From Bacteroidaceae bacterium (lineage in GTDB: Bacteria; Bacteroidota; Bacteroidia; Bacteroidales; Bacteroidaceae): a DNA stretch of 64,000 bases. Both the position numbers and the translations under genes were made by a program. Below, piece by piece: positions 14,623 to 23,272 of this stretch; the first letter of the stretch is position 1; each line of letters starts with the position of its first letter. The DNA lies in the NCBI GenBank assembly GCA_017465905.1, contig JAFTVE010000045.1, positions 1 to 64,000 on the forward strand, in the 5' to 3' direction. The notes under the pieces were generated by a model. That model had not been told where the DNA came from. It ran no database searches and saw only the letters and a list, made by a program, of their open reading frames with translations.

Positions 14623-16398
14623 TTACCGTATCATGGCCTTTATGCTCAGTGGGTAATTGCCTAACGTGACTTGGCAGATGTACATTCCCGGGGCTATCGA
14701 TGCGGGGAGTGTGTATTGGTGTGTACCCGACTGTTGGTAGAAATTAGCTCTATGTATCTCAATGCCGTTTGCTGCCAGCAATTTTATGCTTACCTGCAGG
14801 CTGTTGCTGAGGGTGTAGACCAATACTCCATTGTCGGTAAGGTAGGCACCGTCGTGGATGGCTGCCTCAATGGAGGTGTCGATGTAGTCTTCCTCTGTGT
14901 AGCTGGGCTGCACGTAGGTGGGGAAGAACTCGATGCTTTCCTGCTCCGTATCGGCAAGACACGCCTTCGTGATATGCTCTACGAGGCTGTTGATGTAAAC
15001 CTCAATGGCGGTGTAGCCACCTGCGTTGGGGAATTCCTGTGAGGCATCGGCATCGTTCTCGGGGTCGAGTCCATTGGCACGTTCCCAAGCATCGGGAATG
15101 CCGTCGTTGTCGGTGTCGCGAAGCTGAGGACCTTGTGTGTAGGTGGGGTAGCCTTCGGTATCGGCCTGGGAGTCGATGATGCCGAGCATCTTGCTCTTTG
15201 AGCCTTTGTAGGTGTTGGTGCCTTCCTTGACTTCACGCACGATACGGCGGTCTATGGTATCGCGCATGAGCGATGCTCCTACATGGGCTAGCACCTTCTC
15301 ATAGGCGGTAGCTGCGGTGTGTTGAAACACGGGGGCCATAGCATACTCTGAGTCGGCATGGAGCTTGATGCTGTCAGGTACAGTGCCGTTGGGGTGTATG
15401 CCTGCCTTGTTGTCGGCATTGACCTTTTCGATGTTCTTCATCGCTGTGGAGTTGCTCTGTATGTTGGGACAGGTATTGTCAAAGTAGTTGCCGCCTACAT
15501 AAAATTGTCCCCATACTCCTTTGGGATTGGTGTTTTTCCCATCGTCCGCGTTGGGTGAGAATATTCGATGTACTACACTGTTTTTTTTTGCTGTGGCAGG
15601 TCCTGGCTTATAGTAGTTATTGACAAAGTTGTAGGAACCTCCTTCGCCTGCATATCCGCTATTATCAGCCCAATTATAGAAAACATTATTTCTTAGATCT
15701 ACACGTTCATCCTCAGGGCGGCCTGTGTATCGGCTACCGCAGAGACGGGGTACACGGCTCTTGTGATGGGCCATGAGGTTGTGGTGGAAGGTGGCTCCCT
15801 CGCCGCCCCAGATGCCGCCATAGCCGTGGCTGCCCTTGCCATGCACGGAGGTGTTGAGACTTTCGCTGACAAGGCACCACTGCATGGTGAATTCCTTGTT
15901 GCCATAGAAGGAGGCACACTCATCGGTACTCCAGCTCATGGTACAGTGGTCAAGAATGATTCCTTTGCGGTTGCGGCCCCACATGGCATCGTTCTCTACG
16001 GCTCGCTCGTCGCCCATGCGGCAACGGATGTAGCGTATGATTACGTTGTGGGCATCGAGGTTCATGGTGTGTCCCTTCAGGCAGATTCCGTCGCCGGGAG
16101 CTGTCTGGCCTGCGATGGTAAGGTTGCCGTTCTTGATACTGAGCTGCGACTTGAGCTCTATGGTGCCCGATACATCGAATACGATGATGCGGGTGCCGCT
16201 TTGCGCAATAGCCCAGCGCAGCGAGCCCTGACCGGTGTCGTTAAGGTTGGTCACGTGCAGTATCTTGCCTCCACGGCCGCCAGTCACGTAGCGGCCATAG
16301 CCATCGGCACCGGGGAATGCTGGCAAGCTGTCTGTCTGTGCCACGAGGCCCAGACCCGAGGCCATAAGCAAGGATAGTAGGATGATCTTTTTCATCAT
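14623..16398 (-). CDS. Secreted pectate lyase, PL1 family
   Basis: A 591-residue right-handed beta-helix enzyme cleaving polygalacturonate by beta-elimination. Signal peptide residues 1-20 end in GLVAQ. PL1 hallmarks are FPGADGYGRYVTGGRGGKI (28-46), NLTIAGQTAPGDGI, VIIRYIRCRMGD (119-130), LDHCTMSWSTDECASFYG (149-166) and HHNLMAHHKSRVPRL (205-219), which holds the likely catalytic arginine. Near residue 427, DTDNDGIPDAWERANGLDP is a calcium-binding thrombospondin-3-like repeat. The last 80 residues resemble a type A Por (T9SS) sorting domain, so secretion or surface display through T9SS is possible. It is read convergently with the fucosidase and lies 35 bases after the DUF2264 gene stop. Confidence 0.9.
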   Translation of the reverse strand: MMKKIILLSLLMASGLGLVAQTDSLPAFPGADGYGRYVTGGRGGKILHVTNLNDTGQGSLRWAIAQSGTRIIVFDVSGTIELKSQLSIKNGNLTIAGQTAPGDGICLKGHTMNLDAHNVIIRYIRCRMGDERAVENDAMWGRNRKGIILDHCTMSWSTDECASFYGNKEFTMQWCLVSESLNTSVHGKGSHGYGGIWGGEGATFHHNLMAHHKSRVPRLCGSRYTGRPEDERVDLRNNVFYNWADNSGYAGEGGSYNFVNNYYKPGPATAKKNSVVHRIFSPNADDGKNTNPKGVWGQFYVGGNYFDNTCPNIQSNSTAMKNIEKVNADNKAGIHPNGTVPDSIKLHADSEYAMAPVFQHTAATAYEKVLAHVGASLMRDTIDRRIVREVKEGTNTYKGSKSKMLGIIDSQADTEGYPTYTQGPQLRDTDNDGIPDAWERANGLDPENDADASQEFPNAGGYTAIEVYINSLVEHITKACLADTEQESIEFFPTYVQPSYTEEDYIDTSIEAAIHDGAYLTDNGVLVYTLSNSLQVSIKLLAANGIEIHRANFYQQSGTHQYTLPASIAPGMYICQVTLGNYPLSIKAMIR

Positions 16399-16433
16399 TT
16401 ATGATATTTATGTCATTGTCTTTGCTAATTGTA

Positions 16434-18455
16434 TCAGAAGGTTACCTTCTTGATGCTCTTGTCGGCCATGGTAATCTCTACGCTGCTGAGGTCATCGGCA
16501 ACCTTGACTGAGGTGACGGGACTGAGCTCTTTCTTGCTGAATGCCTTGTTACCCTTCTTCCACAGGTGGAGGGTCACCATGATGTGTTGGCCACCGACAG
16601 CTTTCTCGCTCATAATGAGGCTGCACTGATCGCTTACAGGATGCAGGCCTGTGGGATAGTGTACACTGGTCTTGTCCCATCCGTAAAGGGGAACTGTAGC
16701 CAGTTTATACTCGCCATTGCCGATGATGACAGCGTCGGGTACTTGCTTGGATTTCTCGATGCTGAATGTTTTGTCCTCAACCTTGGGTAGGGTGTAATGT
16801 CCTAAGCGGATTGTTGTGGCTGTAGGAACGGATACTCTGTCGATACGGAGCACTCCATTGGGGAGGGGGATATCGGCCAGGTTGTACTTGATGTCGCGGT
16901 TTGTTTCCAGCTCGGCGTCGCGGCGGTAGATGCCCTCCTCGAAGCTCTTGAAGGTGTAGAGGCGCAACACTTCCCACTGATCCTTGGCATTCTTGGTGGC
17001 GTAGTTCATTGATACCTCACCATTTTTGCCGTCGGCCATCCAGGGAAACTCGGTATGGTAGGCCAGCTTGTTGTAGTTCTCTGAGCTGCGGAACTTCTGC
17101 CAGTCGTTGGCAACTGTCTCATGACACCATGAGCGCATCTCGGCACCACCTACGTTGGGATAGTCGGTAATCATCAGCTTGGTGGCGGGCTGCAGCTTGT
17201 TGTATACGTTGCCCTTCTTGAGCTCTTTCTCCCACGGACCATTGTTCTCCTTGGCTGTCCAGAAAGGATTGTCCGCGGGGAGCAGCAGAGCGAGGAATGC
17301 TTTACCACACCAGTATACACTGCCTCGGCAGCTGTAAATCTGTACTGCAGGTTCGTAAGGGCCATAGAAGCCAAGGGTGGGGACATTGTCCTCAAGGAAG
17401 TTGGGGTTCTGGGCAAACTGAAGCAGGGTAGAAGAGGCTATACGACGCATCCAACCGAAGTTGATATCGGCATCTTTTTGGTAGCCGAGCAGTGCCAAAG
17501 GTACTACTGCACCAAAGCGGTAGGGGATGCTTCGTCCCCACATGTTCATGCGTCCCTCGGCGTTGAACATATAGGGATAGTTGTCTACAAGGTCAAGCTG
17601 ATTCTTCATGAATTGTGCAGCATACTCGGGGTAGAAGTGGCCGTACATCTGTGCCCAGATAGGGCCGTACATCTGGAATGCCCACATGCTGTAGTAGTCA
17701 TAGGCTGGAGCATCGTTGTACCATCCTTCGCCACGATACAGGGCAAGGAGTTTCTTTAAGCAGTCCTCCATGCGCCAATCGTTGACTTCGTATCCCTGCT
17801 CCTTGAAGAAGCTGATGACGAAGACATTGAAAAACATCCAGTTGCTTCCTATGGTGGGACCGTTACCATAGCTGAGCATGGTGGCTGCCAACTCATCTTT
17901 CTGAGCCTGTGTAAGGGGATCCCAAAGTACATTCTTGGCTGTAGAGAGCGAAATGGCCAATGCGCCGAACTCTACCAGTATCTGGCTGGGACCACCATTG
18001 GGCGCACGGTGCTTGATATAGCTGGGGCTCTTGGGATTGATGAGGTTGAGCAACTGGTGACGGTAGTAATCGGCCACTTTGATGCCATTGAGTGTCAAGT
18101 CGGGGTTCTCTTTCAAGAGCGGAGCTGCGAGGAAGAGCGTGCGGCAGAAACCCTCAAGCTTGGCTGTAGGAACCTGACCATTGTCTCTCGGGTAGGTCTT
18201 GTCGAACTGCTTGGGAAAGTACATCGGATCATCGATGTCACGGATGTAGGTGAAGGCACCGTCGAGCAGCCATTCGGCAACATCAATCCATCCTTGGCGG
18301 TCGAGTCCAGTGTAAGGACTCACCTTGTAGTTGGGGGTGGGGATGGTGAAGGTCTGTTCGATACTGTGGGTGGGAGTAGCCACCTGTGCAAAGGCATGCG
18401 CTGCGGGCAACATCAGTATGCCCAGGAGCAGTCGCTTGAGAGTGTTCTTTTTCAT
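16434..18455 (-). CDS. DUF2264 protein, putative secreted glycoside hydrolase
   Basis: A 673-residue protein with a signal peptide (LLLGILMLPAAHAFAQ). The first 400 residues match the DUF2264 family: WIDVAEWLLDGAF, YPRDNGQVPTAKLEGFCRTLFLA, GSNWMFFNVFVISFFKEQ, GEGWYNDAPAYDYYSMWAFQMYGP and RMNMWGRSIPYRFGA. The helical, aromatic-rich pattern fits an (alpha/alpha)6 barrel. Related proteins are linked in the literature with beta-glucuronidase activity on complex plant glycans (I recall GH154), but I cannot verify that here. The C-terminal third is beta-rich. Together with the PL1 enzyme downstream on the same strand, it points to degradation of pectin or arabinogalactan side chains. Confidence 0.8.
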   Translation of the reverse strand: MKKNTLKRLLLGILMLPAAHAFAQVATPTHSIEQTFTIPTPNYKVSPYTGLDRQGWIDVAEWLLDGAFTYIRDIDDPMYFPKQFDKTYPRDNGQVPTAKLEGFCRTLFLAAPLLKENPDLTLNGIKVADYYRHQLLNLINPKSPSYIKHRAPNGGPSQILVEFGALAISLSTAKNVLWDPLTQAQKDELAATMLSYGNGPTIGSNWMFFNVFVISFFKEQGYEVNDWRMEDCLKKLLALYRGEGWYNDAPAYDYYSMWAFQMYGPIWAQMYGHFYPEYAAQFMKNQLDLVDNYPYMFNAEGRMNMWGRSIPYRFGAVVPLALLGYQKDADINFGWMRRIASSTLLQFAQNPNFLEDNVPTLGFYGPYEPAVQIYSCRGSVYWCGKAFLALLLPADNPFWTAKENNGPWEKELKKGNVYNKLQPATKLMITDYPNVGGAEMRSWCHETVANDWQKFRSSENYNKLAYHTEFPWMADGKNGEVSMNYATKNAKDQWEVLRLYTFKSFEEGIYRRDAELETNRDIKYNLADIPLPNGVLRIDRVSVPTATTIRLGHYTLPKVEDKTFSIEKSKQVPDAVIIGNGEYKLATVPLYGWDKTSVHYPTGLHPVSDQCSLIMSEKAVGGQHIMVTLHLWKKGNKAFSKKELSPVTSVKVADDLSSVEITMADKSIKKVTF

Positions 18456-18535
18456 TTTTACGTTTGTTTATCAATAAGCTAATACAATGATTGCTGTCCG
18501 GGAGTGTAATGCCGGGCAGCAATCCAATGGGGTTA

Positions 18536-19993
18536 TCAATTAAGATCGCGATACTTGAGCAGCGGATTCTTGGCTGCTGTAGTTTCGTCAAGTCGGCGCA
18601 CGGGTGTGGTGTGCGGAGCACTCTTCACCATGTCGGGATCAGAGAGGGCTTCCTCGGCCACGCGGTGCATGATGTCGATAAAGTCGTCGAGTGTCTCCTT
18701 CGATTCGGTCTCCGTAGGCTCTATCATGATGCTTTGGTGGAAGAGCAGCGGGAAGTAGATGGTAGGAGCGTGGTAGCCATAGTCGAGCAGGCGCTTGGCG
18801 ATGTCGAGCGTGGTGACACCGGTGCTCTTGTCGGCCAGTCCATCGAAGACGAACTCGTGCTTGCAGACGGTGTCGACGGGGAGGTAATAGGTATCGCGCA
18901 GGCTCTCCTTCACGTAGTTGGCATTGAGTGTGGCGATGGGGCCTACGTGCTTGATGTCCTTGCCCAAACTTAATATATAGGTATAGGCTTTCATCACTAC
19001 GCCGAAGTTGCCCATAAATGCAGCCACTCGGCCGCAAGCAGATGATGAATTCTGAATTCTGAATTTTGAATTCTCGTCAAGCACCACTCGTGGATTGGGC
19101 AGGCAATCAACTAAGTGGGCTGCCACGCCTACGGGACCGCTACCGGGGCCACCGCCACCGTGGGGTGTCGAGAAGGTCTTGTGCAGGTTGATGTGCATGA
19201 TGTCGAAGCCCATGTCACCGGGGCGTGAAGCACCGAGCATGGGGTTGAGGTTGGCTCCATCGTAGTAGAGCAAGCCACCGGCCTCGTGTACGAGACGGGC
19301 AATCTCCACTACCTGAGTTTCATAGATGCCGAGGGTGTTGGGGTTTGTCATCATGATACCTGCAATGGTGTCGTCGAGCAGACCCTTGAGGTCGTTGGTG
19401 TCGACGGTGCCATTGGCGGTGGACTTCACCTCCACAATCTCGAGTCCGCATACCGCAGCACTGGCAGGGTTGGTGCCATGGGCACTATCGGGAACGATGA
19501 CACGGGTACGCTTGGTGTCGCCACGCAGCAGGTGGTATTGGCGCATCACCATGAGTCCGGTGAGCTCGCCATGTGCACCGGCAAAGGGTGTCAAGGTGAA
19601 GTCGGCCAAGCCGGTGAGCTCGCTCAGCGCGCGTGCCGTATGGTAGTAGATGGCCAGCGCACCCTGCACGCTCTCCTCATTCTGCAAGGGGTGCAAACCG
19701 CTGAAGGCGGGGTGGTGGGCTATCTCTTCGTTGATCTTGGGGTTGTACTTCATGGTGCAGCTGCCCAAGGGGTAGAAGCCTGTTTCCACACCGAAGTTCT
19801 TGTTCGATACGTTGGTGTAGTGGCGCACCACATCCAGTTCGCTCACCTCGGGGAGCTCGGCAGGTGTCTCGCGAAGCAAGTTGGCGGGAATTGTGAATTG
19901 TGAATTGTCAATTGTCAATTCTGATTTGGGGAGGCTATAGCCCACGCGTCCAGGGCGTGAAATCTCAAATATCAGTTTATCGTAGTATTTCAT
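18536..19993 (-). CDS. gcvPB: Glycine decarboxylase P-protein, subunit 2
   Basis: A 485-residue PLP-dependent subunit of the glycine cleavage system; with GcvPA it decarboxylates glycine and passes the aminomethyl group to lipoyl-GcvH. The PLP lysine lies in MHINLHKTFSTPHGGGGPG (K272); DSAHGTNPASA and FYPLGSCTMKYNPK are further hallmarks. Two stretches look foreign: residues about 23-35 (SELTIDNSQFTI) and about 306-316 (ENSKFRIQNSS) are encoded by AT-rich repeats at 19888-19927 and 19047-19074, in frame and at variable positions of the family. The start overlaps the gcvPA stop in ATGA (19990-19993), so the two subunits are translationally coupled. In many Bacteroidota the P-protein is a single chain. 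Confidence 0.95.
   Translation of the reverse strand: MKYYDKLIFEISRPGRVGYSLPKSELTIDNSQFTIPANLLRETPAELPEVSELDVVRHYTNVSNKNFGVETGFYPLGSCTMKYNPKINEEIAHHPAFSGLHPLQNEESVQGALAIYYHTARALSELTGLADFTLTPFAGAHGELTGLMVMRQYHLLRGDTKRTRVIVPDSAHGTNPASAAVCGLEIVEVKSTANGTVDTNDLKGLLDDTIAGIMMTNPNTLGIYETQVVEIARLVHEAGGLLYYDGANLNPMLGASRPGDMGFDIMHINLHKTFSTPHGGGGPGSGPVGVAAHLVDCLPNPRVVLDENSKFRIQNSSSACGRVAAFMGNFGVVMKAYTYILSLGKDIKHVGPIATLNANYVKESLRDTYYLPVDTVCKHEFVFDGLADKSTGVTTLDIAKRLLDYGYHAPTIYFPLLFHQSIMIEPTETESKETLDDFIDIMHRVAEEALSDPDMVKSAPHTTPVRRLDETTAAKNPLLKYRDLN
19047..19074. repeat. In-frame AATTCTG repeat in gcvPB
   Basis: GAATTCTGAATTCTGAATTT followed by TGAATTCT gives four units of the AATT-type 7-mer, encoding part of ENSKFRIQNSS. 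It belongs with 4475-4510, 19888-19927 and 24413-24514. Confidence 0.8.
19888..19927. repeat. In-frame AATTGTG/AATTGTC repeat near the gcvPB start
   Basis: Successive GAATTGT, GAATTGT, CAATTGT and CAATTCT units encode SELTIDNSQFTI close to the N-terminus of GcvPB. Confidence 0.8.
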
Positions 19994-21336
19994 AGCTGTA
20001 CCTCCTTAATAAGTTTTACAAGTTCGTCAATCTGTTTCTTGGTGCGCTTCTCTGTAGCGCAGAAGAGGATGCAGTCGTCCATACCTTCGCGATAGTCGCC
20101 CAGGGCGATGCCGGCCATATAGCCGTGCTGGGCAAGGTGTGCCTGCAGGGCTTTGACGGGTAGGGTAGTGCGTAGGGCAAACTCCTTGAGGAAGGGGGCA
20201 TCGGGGAAGGCGGGAGTGAAGAGTCCTGTCTTCACGAGCTCATCGTGCAGATAGTGGGCGGCACCGTAGCTCTGCTCGTTCACCTCGCGCAATCCCTGCT
20301 TGCCCATCAGTGCAAGGTAGATGGTGATGTGCAGTGCCATGAGCGACTGGTTGGAGCAGATGTTGCTGTTGGCCTTCTCGCGACGGATATGCTGCTCGCG
20401 AGCCTGCAGGGTGAGTACGAAAGCTCGCTTGCCGTCTACATCCTTGGTGGCACCAACGATACGTCCGGGCAGCTTGCGCACCAGTTCCTTCTTGCAGGCG
20501 AGGAATCCCACGTATGGGCCACCGAAACTCAAGGGTATACCCAAGGGCTGTCCGTCGCCACAAGCGATATCGGCACCCCATGCAGCCGGTGTCTTCAGCA
20601 CGGCCAGCGACGAGGGGTCGCAGTGCATGATTAGGAGTGCCTTGGCGGCATGGATGTCGTCGGCAAAGCCGGTGTAGTCCTCGATGATGCCGTAGTGGTT
20701 GGGCGAACCTACGAGTACGCCGGCCACATCACCTTTGGCCAGCATGGTCTGCATGGCTGTGCGGTCGGTGTGCCCGTTCGCTTCGGGGATGAGATCTACG
20801 TTGATGCCCTTATACTTGGCATACGTATGGATGATTGACACCAGCGTGGGGTTTATCGTAGCCGACACCAGTACGCGGTTTCTCTTCTTGGCCTGAGCCA
20901 CAGCCATGAAGATGGCTTCAACAGCGGCGGTAGCACCGTCATACATGGAGGCGTTGGTGCAGTCCATACCTGTAAACTCGCAGATGTGGCTCTGGTATTC
21001 GAAGATATACTGCAAGGTGCCTTGCGAGATTTCCGGTTGGTAAGGAGTGTAGGCGGTGAGGAACTCACTGCGTGAGAGCAGTGCATCGATGGCCGATGGG
21101 GTGTAGTGGTCGTAAGCACCGCCACCGGCGAATATCACCTGTTGCTGGTTCTGCTCGCCCAAGGCTTTGAAGTAGGCACGTATCTCCTCTTCAGACATGG
21201 CTTCGGGCAGATTATATTCTTTCTGCAGACGTACACTCTCAGGAATATCGGCAAAGAGGTCGTCAATACTGTTGACGCCAATCTTGTCGAGCATCTGACG
21301 GATGTCGTCAGGGGTGTGGGGAATGTATTTGTTCAT
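19990..21336 (-). CDS. gcvPA: Glycine decarboxylase P-protein, subunit 1
   Basis: A 448-residue subunit that forms the glycine decarboxylase heterotetramer with GcvPB. It starts MNKYIPHTPDDIRQMLDKIG and shows FAGGGAYDHYTPSAIDALLSRSEFLTAYTPYQPEISQG (about 89-126), GMDCTNASMYDGATAAVEA and GGPYVGFLACK. It lacks the PLP lysine, as expected for the A subunit. It lies third in gcvT-gcvH-gcvPA-gcvPB, all on one strand, and is coupled to gcvPB. A 156-base spacer with GGAGATAAA repeats separates it from gcvH. No glycine-riboswitch-like structure was noticed upstream of any gene in the set. Confidence 0.95.
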   Translation of the reverse strand: MNKYIPHTPDDIRQMLDKIGVNSIDDLFADIPESVRLQKEYNLPEAMSEEEIRAYFKALGEQNQQQVIFAGGGAYDHYTPSAIDALLSRSEFLTAYTPYQPEISQGTLQYIFEYQSHICEFTGMDCTNASMYDGATAAVEAIFMAVAQAKKRNRVLVSATINPTLVSIIHTYAKYKGINVDLIPEANGHTDRTAMQTMLAKGDVAGVLVGSPNHYGIIEDYTGFADDIHAAKALLIMHCDPSSLAVLKTPAAWGADIACGDGQPLGIPLSFGGPYVGFLACKKELVRKLPGRIVGATKDVDGKRAFVLTLQAREQHIRREKANSNICSNQSLMALHITIYLALMGKQGLREVNEQSYGAAHYLHDELVKTGLFTPAFPDAPFLKEFALRTTLPVKALQAHLAQHGYMAGIALGDYREGMDDCILFCATEKRTKKQIDELVKLIKEVQL

Positions 21337-21354
21337 GGTAGGAATGTTGGAGGA

Positions 21355-21486
21355 GTCAAGGGGAGTTAGAAGGAGATATCACTTCGCTTTCGCTTCGTGG
21401 AGGAGATAAAGGCCAATAGTTTTGTGGTGTGTGTACATTTGGCTCTTATCTCCCTTTATCTCCTGTTAACTCCCTTTATCTCCTAA
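21355..21486. repeat. GGAGATAAA/GGAGTTA interspersed repeat between gcvPA and gcvH
   Basis: GGAGATAAAGGCCAA (21402-21416) is an imperfect inverted repeat of TTGGCTCTTATCTCC (21439-21453). Further TTTATCTCC and TTAACTCCC units follow to 21486, and GGAGTTAGAAGGAGATA precedes them. The same family recurs at 54901-55020. Confidence 0.7.
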
Positions 21487-21492
21487 AAATTA

Positions 21493-21870
21493 TTACTCAC
21501 AAATCTTCTCGTATGCAGCAGCATCAAGCAGGCTATCGAGCTCTGAGGGGTCAGCAAGTTCAACCTTGATGATCCAGTTCTCATAAGCATCCTGGTTGAT
21601 GAGCTCAGGCTCACTCTCCAGTGCGCTGTTGATCTCGATGATGGTGCCGCTGACGGGTGAATAGAGGTCGCTGGCAGCCTTCACGCTCTCTACGGCGCCA
21701 AACTCTTCGCCCTTGCTGATCTCGTCGCCTTCTGAGGGGAGGTCTACATACACGATATCGCCCAGTGAGTGCTGTGCATAGTCACTGATACCGATGATAC
21801 CTACATTACCTTCTACTTTGACCCATTCGTGTGAGTCGGCATACTTGATGCCTTCAATTACTTTGCTCAT
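21493..21870 (-). CDS. gcvH: Glycine cleavage system H-protein
   Basis: A 125-residue lipoyl carrier. The lipoylation lysine is K64 in GAVESVKAASDLYSPVSG, and the N-terminal SHEWVKVEGNVGIIGISDYAQ is canonical. It shuttles the aminomethyl intermediate from the P-protein to GcvT and is reoxidised by lipoamide dehydrogenase, which is not encoded in the window. Length is normal. It is the second gene of the gcv set. The 154-base gap to gcvT (21871-22024) is AT-rich and holds reiterated TTTACAATTT, TTTACTATTT and ATAGTCAAATTGTAAAT words, another short-repeat cluster with no gene. Confidence 0.97.
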   Translation of the reverse strand: MSKVIEGIKYADSHEWVKVEGNVGIIGISDYAQHSLGDIVYVDLPSEGDEISKGEEFGAVESVKAASDLYSPVSGTIIEINSALESEPELINQDAYENWIIKVELADPSELDSLLDAAAYEKICE

Positions 21871-22024
21871 AATTTCCTTTATTTACAATTTAACGATTTA
21901 CTATTTACTATTTATTTACAATTTGGCTATTTGACAATTAATAGAGGAATGCGAGGATGAAATTATAAAATTCTTCAGTAGTACATAAATAGTACATTGT
22001 AAATAGTCAAATTGTAAATGGTGT
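21871..22024. repeat. AT-rich repeat spacer between gcvH and gcvT
   Basis: Reiterated words of the AATTTACAAT, ATTTACTATT and CAAATTGTAAAT kind fill the spacer, with rough inverted symmetry between its two ends (TTTACAATTT near 21890 and AAATTGTAAA near 22010). The same wording occurs between batA and batB (58164-58212). Confidence 0.55.
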
Positions 22025-23119
22025 TTATTTCTTATAATTCTTCTGATAGAACTTCTTCTTCACCACCTTGCCGGCAAAGGTCTTCTTGCGGATGCGCACC
22101 TCGACGGGCGTTTCCAATGCACTGAAGCGTGCATCTATGAGTGCCATGCATACGCTCTTGTCTACCGATAGGCAGTGGTAGCCCGTAGTCACGGTACCAA
22201 TCTCTTCGCCCTCCACCTCGATGGGGTATCCGGCACGGGGTATGGCGCGGTCGAGCAGCTCGATGCCCACCACCTTCTTCTTCAGTCCCAGTGCCTTCTG
22301 CTCGGCCAAGGCGCTCTTGCCGATGAATTCCTCCTTGTCGAGCTTGACGAAGATACCCAATCCTGCCTCAATGGGTGTGATGTCATCGCTGAGCTCGTGT
22401 CCGTAGAGTGGGAGAGCCACCTCGAAGCGCAGGGTGTCGCGGCAGCCGAGTCCGCAGGGAAGTACCTCGCCCGATGCGATGAGCGCGTCCCACACCTTAT
22501 TTATATAGGTGTGCGAACCATACAGCTCGAATCCGTCCTCGCCCGTATATCCCGTGCGGCTGGCGATGATGGTCTCGCCGTCAACCTCTATTTTCTTGAA
22601 CGTGTAGAAGGCCAGGTCGCTTACATTGAGCTTGAGCAGGCGCTCCACCACCTCTTCGCTCTTGGGGCCTTGCACGGCCACCTGTCCGTAGTAGTCAGAC
22701 TGGTTGTCGATGACCACGTCGTACCCCTTGCTCTGCTCTACTATCCAGGCATGGTCCTTGTCGATGTTCGATGCGTTCACCACAAGCAGATATTTCCCTT
22801 CGCCCATGGCATATACGAGCAGGTCATCCACGCTGCCCCCGTTGGGGTAGCACATGATGCCGTAGTAGATTTTGCCGTAGGGCGCACCGGTGATATCGTT
22901 GGTGAAGATGTGGTTGACAAACTTTTCCGCATCAGGGCCGGTGACGAAGATTTCGCCCATGTGCGATACGTCGAACACGCCACAGGCTTCGCGCACCGCA
23001 TTATGTTCTTCCTTAATGCTTGAGTATTCAATTGGCATGTCAAATCCGCCGAAAGGGCTCATCTTGGCCCCGAGAGCTGTGTGCTTGTCGTGCAGACAGG
23101 TTAGTTTCAGTTCTTCCAT
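22025..23119 (-). CDS. gcvT: Glycine cleavage system T-protein (aminomethyltransferase)
   Basis: A 364-residue folate-dependent enzyme that releases ammonia from aminomethyl-lipoyl-GcvH and forms 5,10-methylene-tetrahydrofolate. Recognisable stretches are MSPFGGFDMPIEYSSIKEEHNAVRE (start MSPFGGFDMP), GVFDVSHMGE, FVNHIFTNDI, SRTGYTGEDGFELY and PCGLGCRDTLRFEVALPLYGHEL. The C-terminal GCV_T_C barrel ends with VRIRKKTFAGKVVKK. It is the first gene of the set, with a Bacteroidota-type promoter at 23188-23219. The whole set can supply one-carbon units from glycine or degrade glycine from peptides, which fits the peptidase-rich surroundings. Confidence 0.96.
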   Translation of the reverse strand: MEELKLTCLHDKHTALGAKMSPFGGFDMPIEYSSIKEEHNAVREACGVFDVSHMGEIFVTGPDAEKFVNHIFTNDITGAPYGKIYYGIMCYPNGGSVDDLLVYAMGEGKYLLVVNASNIDKDHAWIVEQSKGYDVVIDNQSDYYGQVAVQGPKSEEVVERLLKLNVSDLAFYTFKKIEVDGETIIASRTGYTGEDGFELYGSHTYINKVWDALIASGEVLPCGLGCRDTLRFEVALPLYGHELSDDITPIEAGLGIFVKLDKEEFIGKSALAEQKALGLKKKVVGIELLDRAIPRAGYPIEVEGEEIGTVTTGYHCLSVDKSVCMALIDARFSALETPVEVRIRKKTFAGKVVKKKFYQKNYKK

Positions 23120-23187
23120 GGTGATGATTCTTGGTATAATGTCTTTTAATTATAAAGTTAATTTCGGAATTACCTTTATCATGTGTG

Positions 23188-23219
23188 CAAAAATAAAAAA
23201 AAAGTTTTGCAGTCACAAG
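23188..23219 (-). promoter_or_regulatory. Promoter of the gcv genes
   Basis: On the minus strand CTTG (23216-23219), a 20-base spacer and TATTTTTG (23188-23195) fit the consensus with one mismatch. Confidence 0.55.
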
Positions 23220-23272
23220 TTTCATAAAAAAAACTTGTATACAAAAATGAACGTCACCAGATAGACTTCTTT

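Noticed and set aside
22175-23023. A 282-codon plus-strand reading opposite gcvT
   Set aside because: Antisense shadow; gcvT is complete with all motifs.
23120-23272. Glycine riboswitch upstream of gcvT
   Set aside because: The AT-rich 153 bases show only a promoter and no tandem aptamer-like helices.
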